Both the position numbers and the translations under genes were made by a program. A stretch of 64,000 nucleotides of DNA from JABGPL01 sp964387885. Its GTDB lineage: Bacteria > Electryoneota > AABM5-125-24 > Hatepunaeales > Hatepunaeaceae. Positions 33,102-42,273 of the stretch are shown piece by piece. The notes beneath the pieces are model-generated. The model was given only the letters and a program-made list of their open reading frames with translations, made no database searches and had not been told where the DNA came from. The stretch is from the NCBI GenBank assembly GCA_964387885.1, contig CAYLYZ010000004.1, positions 33,586 through 97,585 of the forward strand, written 5' to 3'. How positions within the stretch are numbered: the stretch's first letter is position 1; the number at the start of each line of letters is the position of its first letter.

Positions 33102-35330
33102 CTACCGAACCAAAACAACTTTCTGGATTACCGTCTTTTTCCCAGTTTCCATCCGCACAACATAAATCCCTGCCGGAAAACCACCTGCATTCCACACAAA
33201 CATCTGATTCCCAGCTGATACATTCCCATCAACCAACCGCGAAACCTGCCGCCCATTGATATCGAATATAGAGAGCGAAACATGAGCAGCTTTCGGCAAA
33301 TACATCGACAACTTTACCAGAGAATTAAACGGATTTGGACTCGCCGGATAGAGCACCGGTAAAGTTGGCAAATCCGCTAAATCAGTTAAATCCGTTGTGA
33401 ATGACCTCTCGAGAACATCAACCGACCACCTGATTGAATCTGCTTCAACACCTTCCTGAGTATACGCTGTGATCTCGTACGCACCAACTTCGGGGAAGGA
33501 TATCTCAACTATTGAAGTGTCACATTGTAAAGCTTCATCATCTAGAAACCATGAGAATTCAAGCGAATCGGAATCTTCATTGAAGGGAAAAACTTCGAAG
33601 ACCATGGTAGTATCTTGATAAGCGGATATCTCAAACTCATGCGGCCACCACCACCATATTATAGACCTCACATCAACATCCCATTCGACAGTTTCTGTCA
33701 CCTCATCATTTAGAACTAACGCCCGAATTATATGATCACCCATAAGATCGAATTCGAACCGGACAGAATCCTCTCCGTCAAACTCATAGTTTCCCCCACG
33801 TCCGAAATGTTCCCAGCGATATTCAAATTCACGATCATCAATGGCGCGGACCTGGTGGGTGAAGTCAATCCGGGAGCCTCGTCTTATAGAAAACTCAGAA
33901 CTCCCAGGTTGGAAAAATTCGATGTACCATTCCGAGACATTTATAGTCCATCCCATTTCCACCAAAAATTCACCATCACTAACCTGACATTGCACAGCGA
34001 AATCACCCGGTTCGTCAAAAATAACGGTTGTAATTGTGTCTGTGGATACGGTGTCCCCGCCCATTGTCCACAGATAATTCAGCTCCTCCTGCTGTGCATC
34101 CCGGGCTGAAACTGAAAACTCGACTGTATCGCTCACTAAAACTGAGAAAACAGTGTCTTCAGGCGACCATGAGATGAATTGTGGGTGCAGCCTTTCAGGC
34201 TCCATCTTCAGCAGAAGCCCATCTTCAATGCCGCCTTCAGCATTACCGGCTCGTCCGACACATAGAACTGAATTGTCGTGACCGAGTACTGCATTATAGA
34301 ATAAGACGGGCTGTACAACGTTTTCCAACTCTTCAAAATCATACCTTCTTCTCCACCTTTCTACACCATTGGAATGCAAACGTTCAGCGGCAGCAGCAGC
34401 CAATATTCCCTGACCCCACAACCATCCGGCAAGTCCGAAATCACCTTCATCATATCGAACTATGGCGCATGCTACGGCCATCTGCAACCGCATCTCACCG
34501 AGGTTCCACTCATACTCTTGATCCCATTGAAAAAAACCATCGTCGTTTACCTTAAGCACATAAAAATCACCGTCCCCCTGCAACACAACGCAACCTCCGA
34601 GTACGAATCCACCTTCAGGATCACTTACCATCGACCTACAACTATAAGCCAGGTCTTCATCCGGCTGATGATGTCGCTGCCAGATTACATTACCTTCAAA
34701 ATTTGTCTTTACGATCCAGATTTGATCCCCGTGATCACCTCCTGCAACTACTCCTCCGGGAGCTTCACGAAGTGCCTTAAAAACTCCACTTGGATCTCCA
34801 CCTCCGTAGGTTTCTTCCCATAGGACGTCTCCGTCCCGGTTTATACAGAGCAGGTATCCTTCCCCGCTGGAACCTCCTGCGAGTAGAAAATCATCGCTTT
34901 TCAGCTCGATTACTGCATAACAAGTACCAGATGCATATGTGTTATGCCAGATTAAATCTCCGTTACTGTTAATTAACCAGGCTGCAACTAAATTACCACT
35001 GGAGCCTCCGACCAGAAATTCTTCGAAATCGGTTTCAACCAGACTATATGTATCATCCTCCACGTCCTGTTGACCGTATGTTCCAGACCAGATCCGGTTT
35101 CCTGCACCATCGATTCGAACAACCCACGCATCCTCAGTAGGATCATTACCAGCAGCGCTTTCTCCGGTTTGTCCGCACATGATGTAATCACTATCTGAAA
35201 CTGCGTAAATGTCCTAGAATGCCTCATATTCCCGTTCGTGATACAATCGAATCCAATCCGCATCGGGTTGAGAGAAAACGACAGAAGGAATAAGAAAAGA
35301 GTAGAGAATTAAGTAAATGGTTTGTTTCAA
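33102..35330 (-). CDS. array member E: secreted beta-propeller/Ig-like T9SS protein, interrupted by one in-frame TAG
   Basis: The full paralogue runs from TTG 35330 (GAGGA five bases upstream) and would be 742 codons. The first 38 codons encode an intact signal peptide (MKQTIYLILYSFLIP, then VVFS-QPDADWIRLY) and the family start; codon 39 is TAG (35214-35216), where paralogues have Cys, Thr, Ser or Met before DIYxxxD; the frame then continues unbroken to 33102. Ignoring the TAG, an internal ATG at 35180 gives a 692-residue product without a signal peptide. Ig domain 2 is of the HFGRGGNYEFDGED type; WWWWPHEFEIS, linker and sorting domain are intact. Either a recent nonsense mutation, a base error, or suppression. 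Confidence 0.8.
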
Positions 35331-35382
35331 TTATTCCTCTTTAATGTTCTTTTTTGATTAAATCCTTCCGCATCCCTGAATC

Positions 35383-37578
35383 CTACCGAACTAATACAAC
35401 TTTCTGCATCTCAGCTATATCACCAGCACACATCCGCACAACATAAACTCCAGTCGGAAAATCACCAGCATTCCAGAAAAACGTATGATCTCCCGCTCTG
35501 ATCTTCCAATCAACCAACCTCGAAACCTCTCGACCATTAACATCAAACACCGAGAGAAAAACATGATCAGCTTTCGGCAAATACACCGACAACTTAACCG
35601 TCGAATTAAACGGATTAGGACTTGCCGGGCACAATACCGGCGATGTCGGCAAATCCGCTAAATCCGTTAAATCCGTTGTGAATGACCATTCCTCCACATT
35701 TATAGTCCAATTTATGGTATCAACCTCAACATCCTCCCTGACAATCGAAGTAATTTCAAACTGACCGACATCCGGAAACTGAAGCTCAACAAATGAAGTG
35801 TCGCAGTCCAAAACTTCATCGTCGAGAAACCAGGCATATTCAATCAATTCCGATTCTTCATCGAACGGAAATACAGCAAATTCCATCGTCGTATCCTGAT
35901 AAGCTGAAATCTCAAACTCGTGCGGCCACCACCACCAGACCACGGACTGGACACTTATATCCCAAATGATGCTCTCAACTTCAACATCATTTGAAGCAAA
36001 ACACTGCAGTTGATATTCACCGGGCAGGTCAAATGGAACAGTAACATTGTCAGCATCCCCGATATCATTTTCCTGTCCATTTCGATCTGTAAGAACCCAA
36101 AGGAATTCTACCTCAACATCCTCTAATACTCTAACCCCAACGCTAAAGTCAACCTCCGCGGCTCTCCGGATTGATAGATCAAGAGTGTCAGGTGTAAAAC
36201 TCTCAACTGCAAATCTCTGAACTATTACACGCCAGTCCAGTTCTATTGTAAATTCGTCATCTCTCGCCAGACATTTCATATTATGTTCGCCTAACTCATC
36301 AAAAACGTATGAGATGTTTGTATTTATGGACAGGGTGTCTAATTGATTAAAAATCCACAGATATGAAAGTTCATCACCCTGTTGGTCTTCAACCTGTACC
36401 CAGAAGTCAATTGTGTCACCCAACACAGTAGTAAAAACTGTGTCCTCTGGCGACCAGGCTACAAAACCAGGTTCTTGAAATTCCCCACCAATCTTAACAA
36501 TTATTCCATCATAACCGAGTTCATTAGGTCTGTTGTCGATTCGTCCGGCAGCGATCATGCTATTATCTGCGCCGATTATAACCGACCTGAAATCATTCCA
36601 ATGCCGTCCGATACCAAGCGAGTCCCGAAGATCATAATCGTGTGACCACCGAATAATGCCCTGTGAATTTACCTTCAGTAAATGGGGGAGCTTAAATCCA
36701 TCTACGTCGTAGAATGACATACCTGCCACCAGAAAATCTCCCTCGCGGGTTTTCTCCATTCCATATGCATATTGGGTGGCGATATTACGAGATCTTGACC
36801 ATACGGGATTACCCTCACCGTCAATCTTTAATAAAAATATATCATATCCGTTCTGGAATTGTTCGAGTCCTGTAAGTACAAATCCCTGGTCAGGAGTCGA
36901 AACCATTGATTTACAGGCAGTTTGTACATTGGACTGGATTATTCTCGACCACAACAATTCACCACCGAAGTCTACTTTAATGATCCAAACATCCCAGGTT
37001 CTTCCGGGGCTGTCAACGTACCCGGCAACCACCACTCCACCTTCAGTCTCTCGCATTGTATAGAAATGATTCCGATCTTCTTCAGCGCCGTATTCATTTG
37101 TCCAGAGCCTATCACCATCTCCGTTTATGCAAACCAGATACCCCTGTCTATTGGAATAACCGGCTAAAATAAAATCACCATTTTTCAATTCTATTATTGC
37201 GCGACAAAGAGATCCTCCATAGCCATTGATCCAAATCTCTTCTCCGGCGGGATTAATCCGAATTGCAGAGAAAGCATCTCCTGCTGCGACAAAATCACCG
37301 TTATCCGCCTCAATTATCGCAAATGCTTCACCCATGTTATAAGTATTCTCCCAGATAAGATCGCCTTGCGTATTGACTTTCACGATATAACAACCGCTCT
37401 GCTCAAAATCATGCAGCTTTCGTCCGGCAGCTATATATTCATCGGTGGATGCATAATAAAGATCCATAAACCGCTCATCGCCTTCGGTTCCGAAAGTTCG
37501 GATGAAGAGCAACTCGGGTTGTGAGTATAGATTTGTCACGAATATAAGGATGTACAGTATGGGATATAAAACACGCAT
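35383..37578 (-). CDS. array member F: secreted beta-propeller/Ig-like T9SS protein
   Basis: 731 residues, the shortest member. Signal peptide to LYS-QPE, propeller repeats (EYIAAG, GDFVAAG, GDFILAG, GGVVVAG, QGFVLTG, GDFLVAG, NSMIAAG). Ig domain 1 is QQGDELSYLWIFNQLDT and domain 2 is LWVLTDRNGQENDIGD, like members B and C. WWWWPHEFEIS, linker FTTDLTDLADLP and sorting domain (to KVVLVR) are intact. GGAGG precedes the ATG. Confidence 0.87.
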   Translation of the reverse strand: MRVLYPILYILIFVTNLYSQPELLFIRTFGTEGDERFMDLYYASTDEYIAAGRKLHDFEQSGCYIVKVNTQGDLIWENTYNMGEAFAIIEADNGDFVAAGDAFSAIRINPAGEEIWINGYGGSLCRAIIELKNGDFILAGYSNRQGYLVCINGDGDRLWTNEYGAEEDRNHFYTMRETEGGVVVAGYVDSPGRTWDVWIIKVDFGGELLWSRIIQSNVQTACKSMVSTPDQGFVLTGLEQFQNGYDIFLLKIDGEGNPVWSRSRNIATQYAYGMEKTREGDFLVAGMSFYDVDGFKLPHLLKVNSQGIIRWSHDYDLRDSLGIGRHWNDFRSVIIGADNSMIAAGRIDNRPNELGYDGIIVKIGGEFQEPGFVAWSPEDTVFTTVLGDTIDFWVQVEDQQGDELSYLWIFNQLDTLSINTNISYVFDELGEHNMKCLARDDEFTIELDWRVIVQRFAVESFTPDTLDLSIRRAAEVDFSVGVRVLEDVEVEFLWVLTDRNGQENDIGDADNVTVPFDLPGEYQLQCFASNDVEVESIIWDISVQSVVWWWWPHEFEISAYQDTTMEFAVFPFDEESELIEYAWFLDDEVLDCDTSFVELQFPDVGQFEITSIVREDVEVDTINWTINVEEWSFTTDLTDLADLPTSPVLCPASPNPFNSTVKLSVYLPKADHVFLSVFDVNGREVSRLVDWKIRAGDHTFFWNAGDFPTGVYVVRMCAGDIAEMQKVVLVR

Positions 37579-37612
37579 TTTTACCTCCGTTTATATTGGT
37601 GTTGAGGTGCTC

Positions 37613-39994
37613 TCATTTCACCAAAACAACTTTCTGCATTTCTGACTTTTCCCCAGCCACCATCCGAGCAACGTAAATTCCTGTCGGAAAATGACCTGCG
37701 TTCCAGATGAACGTTTGACTTCCTGCTGTGATATTGCAATCAACCAACCGGGTAGCTTCCCGTCCATTGACATCAAAAATCGAAAGCATAACATGATCTT
37801 CCCGAGGCAAATACACCGACAACTTAACCGACGAATTAAACGGATTGGGACTTGCCGGATACAGTACCGGTGAAGCCGACAAATCCGCTAAATCAGTTAA
37901 ATCCGTTGTGAATGACCTTTCGAGAACATCTATACTCCAGCGGACTGTATCGGATTCTAAACCTTCTTCAACGGAAGCTGCAATTTCATACTCACCGATT
38001 TCAGGGAATGAAATTTCTAACAACGAGGAATTACTGTCTATGATTTCACTATTGATAAACCATGAATATTCAAGGGAATCTGATTCTTCGTTAAACGGGA
38101 AAACCTCAAAAACCATTGCAGTATCGACCGGAATTGACAGTTCTAATTCATGAGGCCACCACCACCATATTATGGAGTGCACATTCACATCCCACGCGAC
38201 AGCTTCAATCTCATCATTGTTTATAACACCGGCTCGAATAATGTGTTCACCAGTCAAATCGAAATTATACCTGATTGAGTCTTCGCCCTCAAATTCGAAA
38301 TTTCCTCCACGTCCAAAGTGTTCCCATCGGTATTCGAATTCAAGACCTTCAATTGATCTGAGGTGATGGGTGAAATCAACGGTGCTGTTACGCCTGATTT
38401 CCAAATCAGTTGATTCAGGAGAAAATCCGCATATATAGAACTCTTTTACATTTATTATCCATGAGACAGAATCAGAGAGTCCCTCGTCCGAAACAACACA
38501 CCGCATTGAATTACTACTTAACTCTTCAAAGACATGAGTGTATCTTGTATCTGTCGACACTTCCTCATCATTGAGTATCCAGGAGTACCGAAGAGAATCA
38601 TCCTGAGCATCAACTGCGTTTACTTCAAAGAAAACCGTATCTCCAGGAAGAATGTCGAATTCTAGTATTTCGGGCTGAAAATCTATTATCACCGGAGCAC
38701 TAACATCAGGCACAATTTTTACAATCAGACCGTGAGAAAATCGATCAATAACAGCTTTCCCAACTGCAACCGGAGAACTATCAGTAGCAATAACAACACT
38801 ATTATACATATTGTCGGATCGCTCATTTCTTTCACCAAATTGATCGTTTCGCTGCCAGCTTTCATTTCCGGCATCATCTACCCTGAGAATCCACGCAATA
38901 ACGTGATCTCCTACCGAAATATATCCTCCCGTTGGTACACGCGCTAAACCATAGCCAACAGTCATACGATGCTCAAAACCCTCCACCTCATACGAACGTT
39001 GCCATTGAATTAATCCTTCGTTATTTATCCTTGCCAGCCATGGGATCAATTCTTCGTCGTTGTGACCGCTTAAAATAAATCCACCCGCTGTTGAAACGAT
39101 GTTGTAAATGTTTCCTGTTTCCTGATGTTCGTCCCAAATCACCTCACCGTCTTCATCTATCTTCACAATCCAGCGTGTCGCAGTCAGAATATAACCGTCA
39201 TCTGTTTCTTTAAGAGCCGTTAAGGGTCCGTATTCATCATAAACGTTTTCCCAAATGACTGCACCGTCTTCCTGATTGATCATTACCGCATAACCTCTTA
39301 AGGGGCTGAACGTCCTCCCGACGGCAAGAATGTTTTCGTTTTTAGTCTCGATAACAGCACTACAGGCATCATTCCCGTCTCTGTATTCACGCCACCATAG
39401 TTGCTCATGGTTAGCAGCAATCTTTGTAACAGCAAACTGTGAGTCGCTTGCATTTCCGGGAATTATTTGTTTTCCGCCAAGTACCCAGCCACCATCATTA
39501 CACTGAATGACGCTGTATCCGAAACATGTCCATCGATCATCCTGAAGAGGGAAAAAAACATTCTGCCAGATGCGATCCCCATTTGGGGCGGTCTCCACTA
39601 ACCAGAATCCAGTCCTTCCTCCCTCATTAGCCGCCTGCCCACAGGCTGCAAGGTTACCATTTCGTTCTGCAAATACATCATTGAAAAAACAGTTGTTTCC
39701 AGCGAAATCATACATTCGAACATATCTATTATCAGGTTGCCCATAGCTTCCTGATACTGTAACAACGGATACTAACAGGATTGTCAGACAAAAACACTGT
39801 ATTACCATCTGCCTCATGCTGCGAGCCCTTAGTATTGAATTTGCAGATGCAGAATGTCGTGGTGCAGGATTAGTTGTTCTTTGGAGACTGGTGGTTGTGG
39901 AGAGGAATCGATCAGAGTCTGTTTGCATCTCCTTACTTTGAGTGGAGTTGTAAAGATTACGTTTTAGGATCAGAAAATCCTGAGTGACAGACAT
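37613..39994 (-). CDS. array member G: secreted beta-propeller/Ig-like T9SS protein with long N-terminal leader
   Basis: 793 residues from ATG 39994, which has a good GGGAGGTGG site. The signal-like hydrophobic stretch comes late (MRQMVIQCFCLTILL, then VSVVTVSGSYG-QPD, about 60-85), giving a 59-residue polar leader; an in-frame ATG at 39817 would start right at the signal peptide and may be the true start. Propeller repeats follow. Ig domain 1 is divergent (SLRYSWILNDEEVST) while domain 2 is of the HFGRGGNFEFEGED type, another mosaic. WWWWPHELELS, linker FTTDLTDLADLS and sorting domain (to KVVLVK) are present. First gene of the array in transcription order. Confidence 0.85.
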   Translation of the reverse strand: MSVTQDFLILKRNLYNSTQSKEMQTDSDRFLSTTTSLQRTTNPAPRHSASANSILRARSMRQMVIQCFCLTILLVSVVTVSGSYGQPDNRYVRMYDFAGNNCFFNDVFAERNGNLAACGQAANEGGRTGFWLVETAPNGDRIWQNVFFPLQDDRWTCFGYSVIQCNDGGWVLGGKQIIPGNASDSQFAVTKIAANHEQLWWREYRDGNDACSAVIETKNENILAVGRTFSPLRGYAVMINQEDGAVIWENVYDEYGPLTALKETDDGYILTATRWIVKIDEDGEVIWDEHQETGNIYNIVSTAGGFILSGHNDEELIPWLARINNEGLIQWQRSYEVEGFEHRMTVGYGLARVPTGGYISVGDHVIAWILRVDDAGNESWQRNDQFGERNERSDNMYNSVVIATDSSPVAVGKAVIDRFSHGLIVKIVPDVSAPVIIDFQPEILEFDILPGDTVFFEVNAVDAQDDSLRYSWILNDEEVSTDTRYTHVFEELSSNSMRCVVSDEGLSDSVSWIINVKEFYICGFSPESTDLEIRRNSTVDFTHHLRSIEGLEFEYRWEHFGRGGNFEFEGEDSIRYNFDLTGEHIIRAGVINNDEIEAVAWDVNVHSIIWWWWPHELELSIPVDTAMVFEVFPFNEESDSLEYSWFINSEIIDSNSSLLEISFPEIGEYEIAASVEEGLESDTVRWSIDVLERSFTTDLTDLADLSASPVLYPASPNPFNSSVKLSVYLPREDHVMLSIFDVNGREATRLVDCNITAGSQTFIWNAGHFPTGIYVARMVAGEKSEMQKVVLVK

Positions 39995-40161
39995 TTAACC
40001 ACCTCCCGGGATAACAGGGATAGTTATTGGAATGTCCGCTCGATTAATCCGCGGACTACTTTTTAAGTTTATTGTGAATCGAATTATCAAATTTGAATTA
40101 ATCGTTATAAGTTAAGGAATTAAGTTTCTACTCGCAAGTATAGCTTGATCAGAAACTAAAA

Positions 40162-40198
40162 CTGCCAGGTTACGGGCAAAGCCCTTGAAACCTGGCAG
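40162..40198 (-). terminator. intrinsic terminator of the beta-helix gene
   Basis: CTGCCAGGTT (40162-40171) pairs with AACCTGGCAG (40189-40198), with an inner stem GGGC-AAA-GCCC. On the minus strand it is followed by TTTTAGTTTCT and lies about 29 nt after the stop of the gene ending at 40227. Confidence 0.8.
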
Positions 40199-40226
40199 AA
40201 AATAAGACAGTTAAATTTTGTGGAAC

Positions 40227-41867
40227 TTACTGTATTAAAACGACCTTTGCAGATTCAACTCTCCCGTCCTGTTCTAGTTTCAGCAGGTATTCACCCGAGA
40301 CTAACCCGTTCGCATTGATTTTCATGTTGTGGTTTCCAGCCCGGAGATTTCCGGAGAAAACATCCCTGACTTCGTTGCCCTCAATGTCATATAATTTCAA
40401 TGAAGTTTCTCCGGAATGTTTTAGAGAAAAACGGACGACAGCAATTGAGTTAAACGGATTTGGATAGACTTCGAGCAGTCTGAATTGAGTTGGCGCTTCT
40501 GGTTCAGGATCATTTACACCAAGTGTTGACGCATGTAAGAAAATATCAATGATCGGCCTGGGCTCAAAGTTTGTTTCAATGCGCAGCATTCCTTCAAAAT
40601 GACCAGCCTGGAATGGCAGAAAATTCAACCAGATTTCATGCGGGGAGCCGGGGACGAGATCGACCTGTCCGCCGCCTCGTCTGATCGAAAATGGGATGTC
40701 CTCAGGGATAATGGAGGAGTTCAGAATTTGAAGCAATCCACCGCCCTGATTTTCAATGGTAACGGTCTGCCAATCGCTCATCCCGGGTCTTACGTCTTCG
40801 AAATATATTGTATCACGATCGATTTCCATCAGAGGTATTTGCTTGAAATAAAACGCACCTATATCAGCTATCGTATGATCGGGATCGAGTGGAGATCCAG
40901 GATCACCGGTGTCAATGCAGGGAGATTTCGTATCATCATCAACCGGGTAGTTCTCCCAGGCGAGACGCAAATCGAAATTTCTGCGGTCTACAAACATTGG
41001 GAATTCTTCGAAATTACCCTCATCAAAGAAGATATAACCATCGACATGGTCTGCTCTGATTTCTTCAATCCCACCATGAATAACGGAATAATCAACGGTA
41101 ATCCAGTTCTCACCTGACAGCCACATCTGCTGAGGTTCGTTACCCCACATAATCGTGTTGCGCAATGTAGTTCTGACTCCACCGGTGAAGAACACCCCGC
41201 CACCACGGGAATCGACAGAGTTATATGCGATTGTGCAGTTGGTTATGATCGGATTTGAATCGGTGCAGTAAAGTCCGCCACCGTCAAGGATGTCGGTTGA
41301 ATTATAACTGATATCACACCACCAGAGAGCAGAGTGACCTCCACGAAGGTAGATGCCACCTCCTCCAGCATTGTCGGTTTCGTTCCCGCGGATGATGCAA
41401 TATTCCATATAGATATCTGAATCAATGCAGGCGATTCCACCACCGATATCTAAAGCTGTGTTCCATCGAAGCAGGCAGTTACTTATCGATGCGACCGATT
41501 CAGAGCAGTGAATTCCTCCACCAAATGCATTAAGTCCGTGCTGAATTGTAAATCCATATACAAATGCGTCGTTACGTTCGACACCCTCGATCCAGACACA
41601 TGGAGTTTCGTCACTGCCGTCAATTATAGTTGAATTCCGGTAATCCACATCACCGGACATTAACATTAAACTTGCAACCATTATTGACTTGCTTTGGAAG
41701 TTTATACTCTCGTAGTAAGTGCCCGGACGAACTAAAACAGTATCACCATTTTCAGCGGCGTCGATTCCGGCCTGGATATCATCGTATTCTTCCGGCACAT
41801 TCAGAATTGTTCCGTAAGATATTGTTGCTAAAAGCAGTAGTGTAATTATAATCAGTATGCGTTTCAC
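40227..41867 (-). CDS. secreted parallel beta-helix protein with ASH-like and T9SS sorting domains
   Basis: 546 residues. Signal peptide (to ISYG), then NVPEEYDDIQAGIDAAENGDTVLVRPGTY, the usual opening of right-handed beta-helix (DUF1565/pectate-lyase-like) proteins, with repeated coils (GGGIHCSES, GGGIACIDS, GGGIYLRGG, GGGLYCTDS, GGGVFFTGG; about 110-240). Residues about 345-445 (IYFEDVRPGMSDWQTVTIENQGGG) resemble the ASPM/SPD-2/Hydin 'choice-of-anchor' Ig domain. The end is a type A sorting domain (YPNPFNSIAVVRFSL to KVVLIQ). Such proteins commonly bind or cleave polysaccharide; no catalytic site is evident. Followed by its own terminator. Confidence 0.88.
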   Translation of the reverse strand: MKRILIIITLLLLATISYGTILNVPEEYDDIQAGIDAAENGDTVLVRPGTYYESINFQSKSIMVASLMLMSGDVDYRNSTIIDGSDETPCVWIEGVERNDAFVYGFTIQHGLNAFGGGIHCSESVASISNCLLRWNTALDIGGGIACIDSDIYMEYCIIRGNETDNAGGGGIYLRGGHSALWWCDISYNSTDILDGGGLYCTDSNPIITNCTIAYNSVDSRGGGVFFTGGVRTTLRNTIMWGNEPQQMWLSGENWITVDYSVIHGGIEEIRADHVDGYIFFDEGNFEEFPMFVDRRNFDLRLAWENYPVDDDTKSPCIDTGDPGSPLDPDHTIADIGAFYFKQIPLMEIDRDTIYFEDVRPGMSDWQTVTIENQGGGLLQILNSSIIPEDIPFSIRRGGGQVDLVPGSPHEIWLNFLPFQAGHFEGMLRIETNFEPRPIIDIFLHASTLGVNDPEPEAPTQFRLLEVYPNPFNSIAVVRFSLKHSGETSLKLYDIEGNEVRDVFSGNLRAGNHNMKINANGLVSGEYLLKLEQDGRVESAKVVLIQ

Positions 41868-42209
41868 CTCTCCTCCTCATGGTTTCTTTTTCAATCACAG
41901 ATAACATCTTAATATCGTTCCATTTTTCACATCAGTCAACCATCAGACTATAGTTGCTTCAGTTGATGGTGAGTCAAAAGTTAATATTGTGATTTTGAAA
42001 AACATGTCAAATGAATTTTATGCTACTGCCTGATTTCAAGCGAAGTGTTATCTGGTAGGTTACATTCACTTCGTTCATTTGAATCCAACCAGGAATAGGA
42101 ATACCTTGATTTTTATGGTCACGAAAAATAATCTCGTATCCAAGTTTGATATGAATTGAATAATTATTCCTACATTTTTCTTTTCTTTCCGTAATACTTC
42201 CATGAACAC
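41868..42209. other. divergent intergenic region upstream of beta-helix gene and glnA
   Basis: AT-rich, 400 nt between divergent starts when the glnA promoter is included. No gene or convincing riboswitch fold was recognised. Confidence 0.5.
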
Positions 42210-42238
42210 TTGAACAATAGTAATTGATTCATTATAAA
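42210..42238 (+). promoter_or_regulatory. sigma70-like promoter of glnA
   Basis: TTGAAC (42210-42215), exactly 17 nt, then TATAAA (42233-42238); five of six bases match consensus in each box. The leader to the ATG would be about 30 nt. Confidence 0.65.
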
Positions 42239-42273
42239 GTTAGTAAGTGCATTTAAACCTTTCGGAGATTATC

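Noticed and set aside
35178..35216. Member E interruption as a selenocysteine or pyrrolysine codon.
   Set aside because: The codon is TAG, so selenocysteine is excluded; no pyrrolysine genes are seen and the position is not conserved Lys in paralogues.
23744..39994. The regularly spaced near-identical segments (CCACCACCACCA, AAATCCGCTAAATCC) looked at first like a repeat or CRISPR-type array.
   Set aside because: Spacing is about 2 kb and each falls at the same place in a protein-coding frame (WWWWPHE and the linker); there are no spacers and no cas genes.
40000..40030. GGGATAACAGGGATAGTTAT resembles the I-SceI homing site.
   Set aside because: It differs from the 18-bp site at several positions and no homing endonuclease or intron is near; taken as chance.
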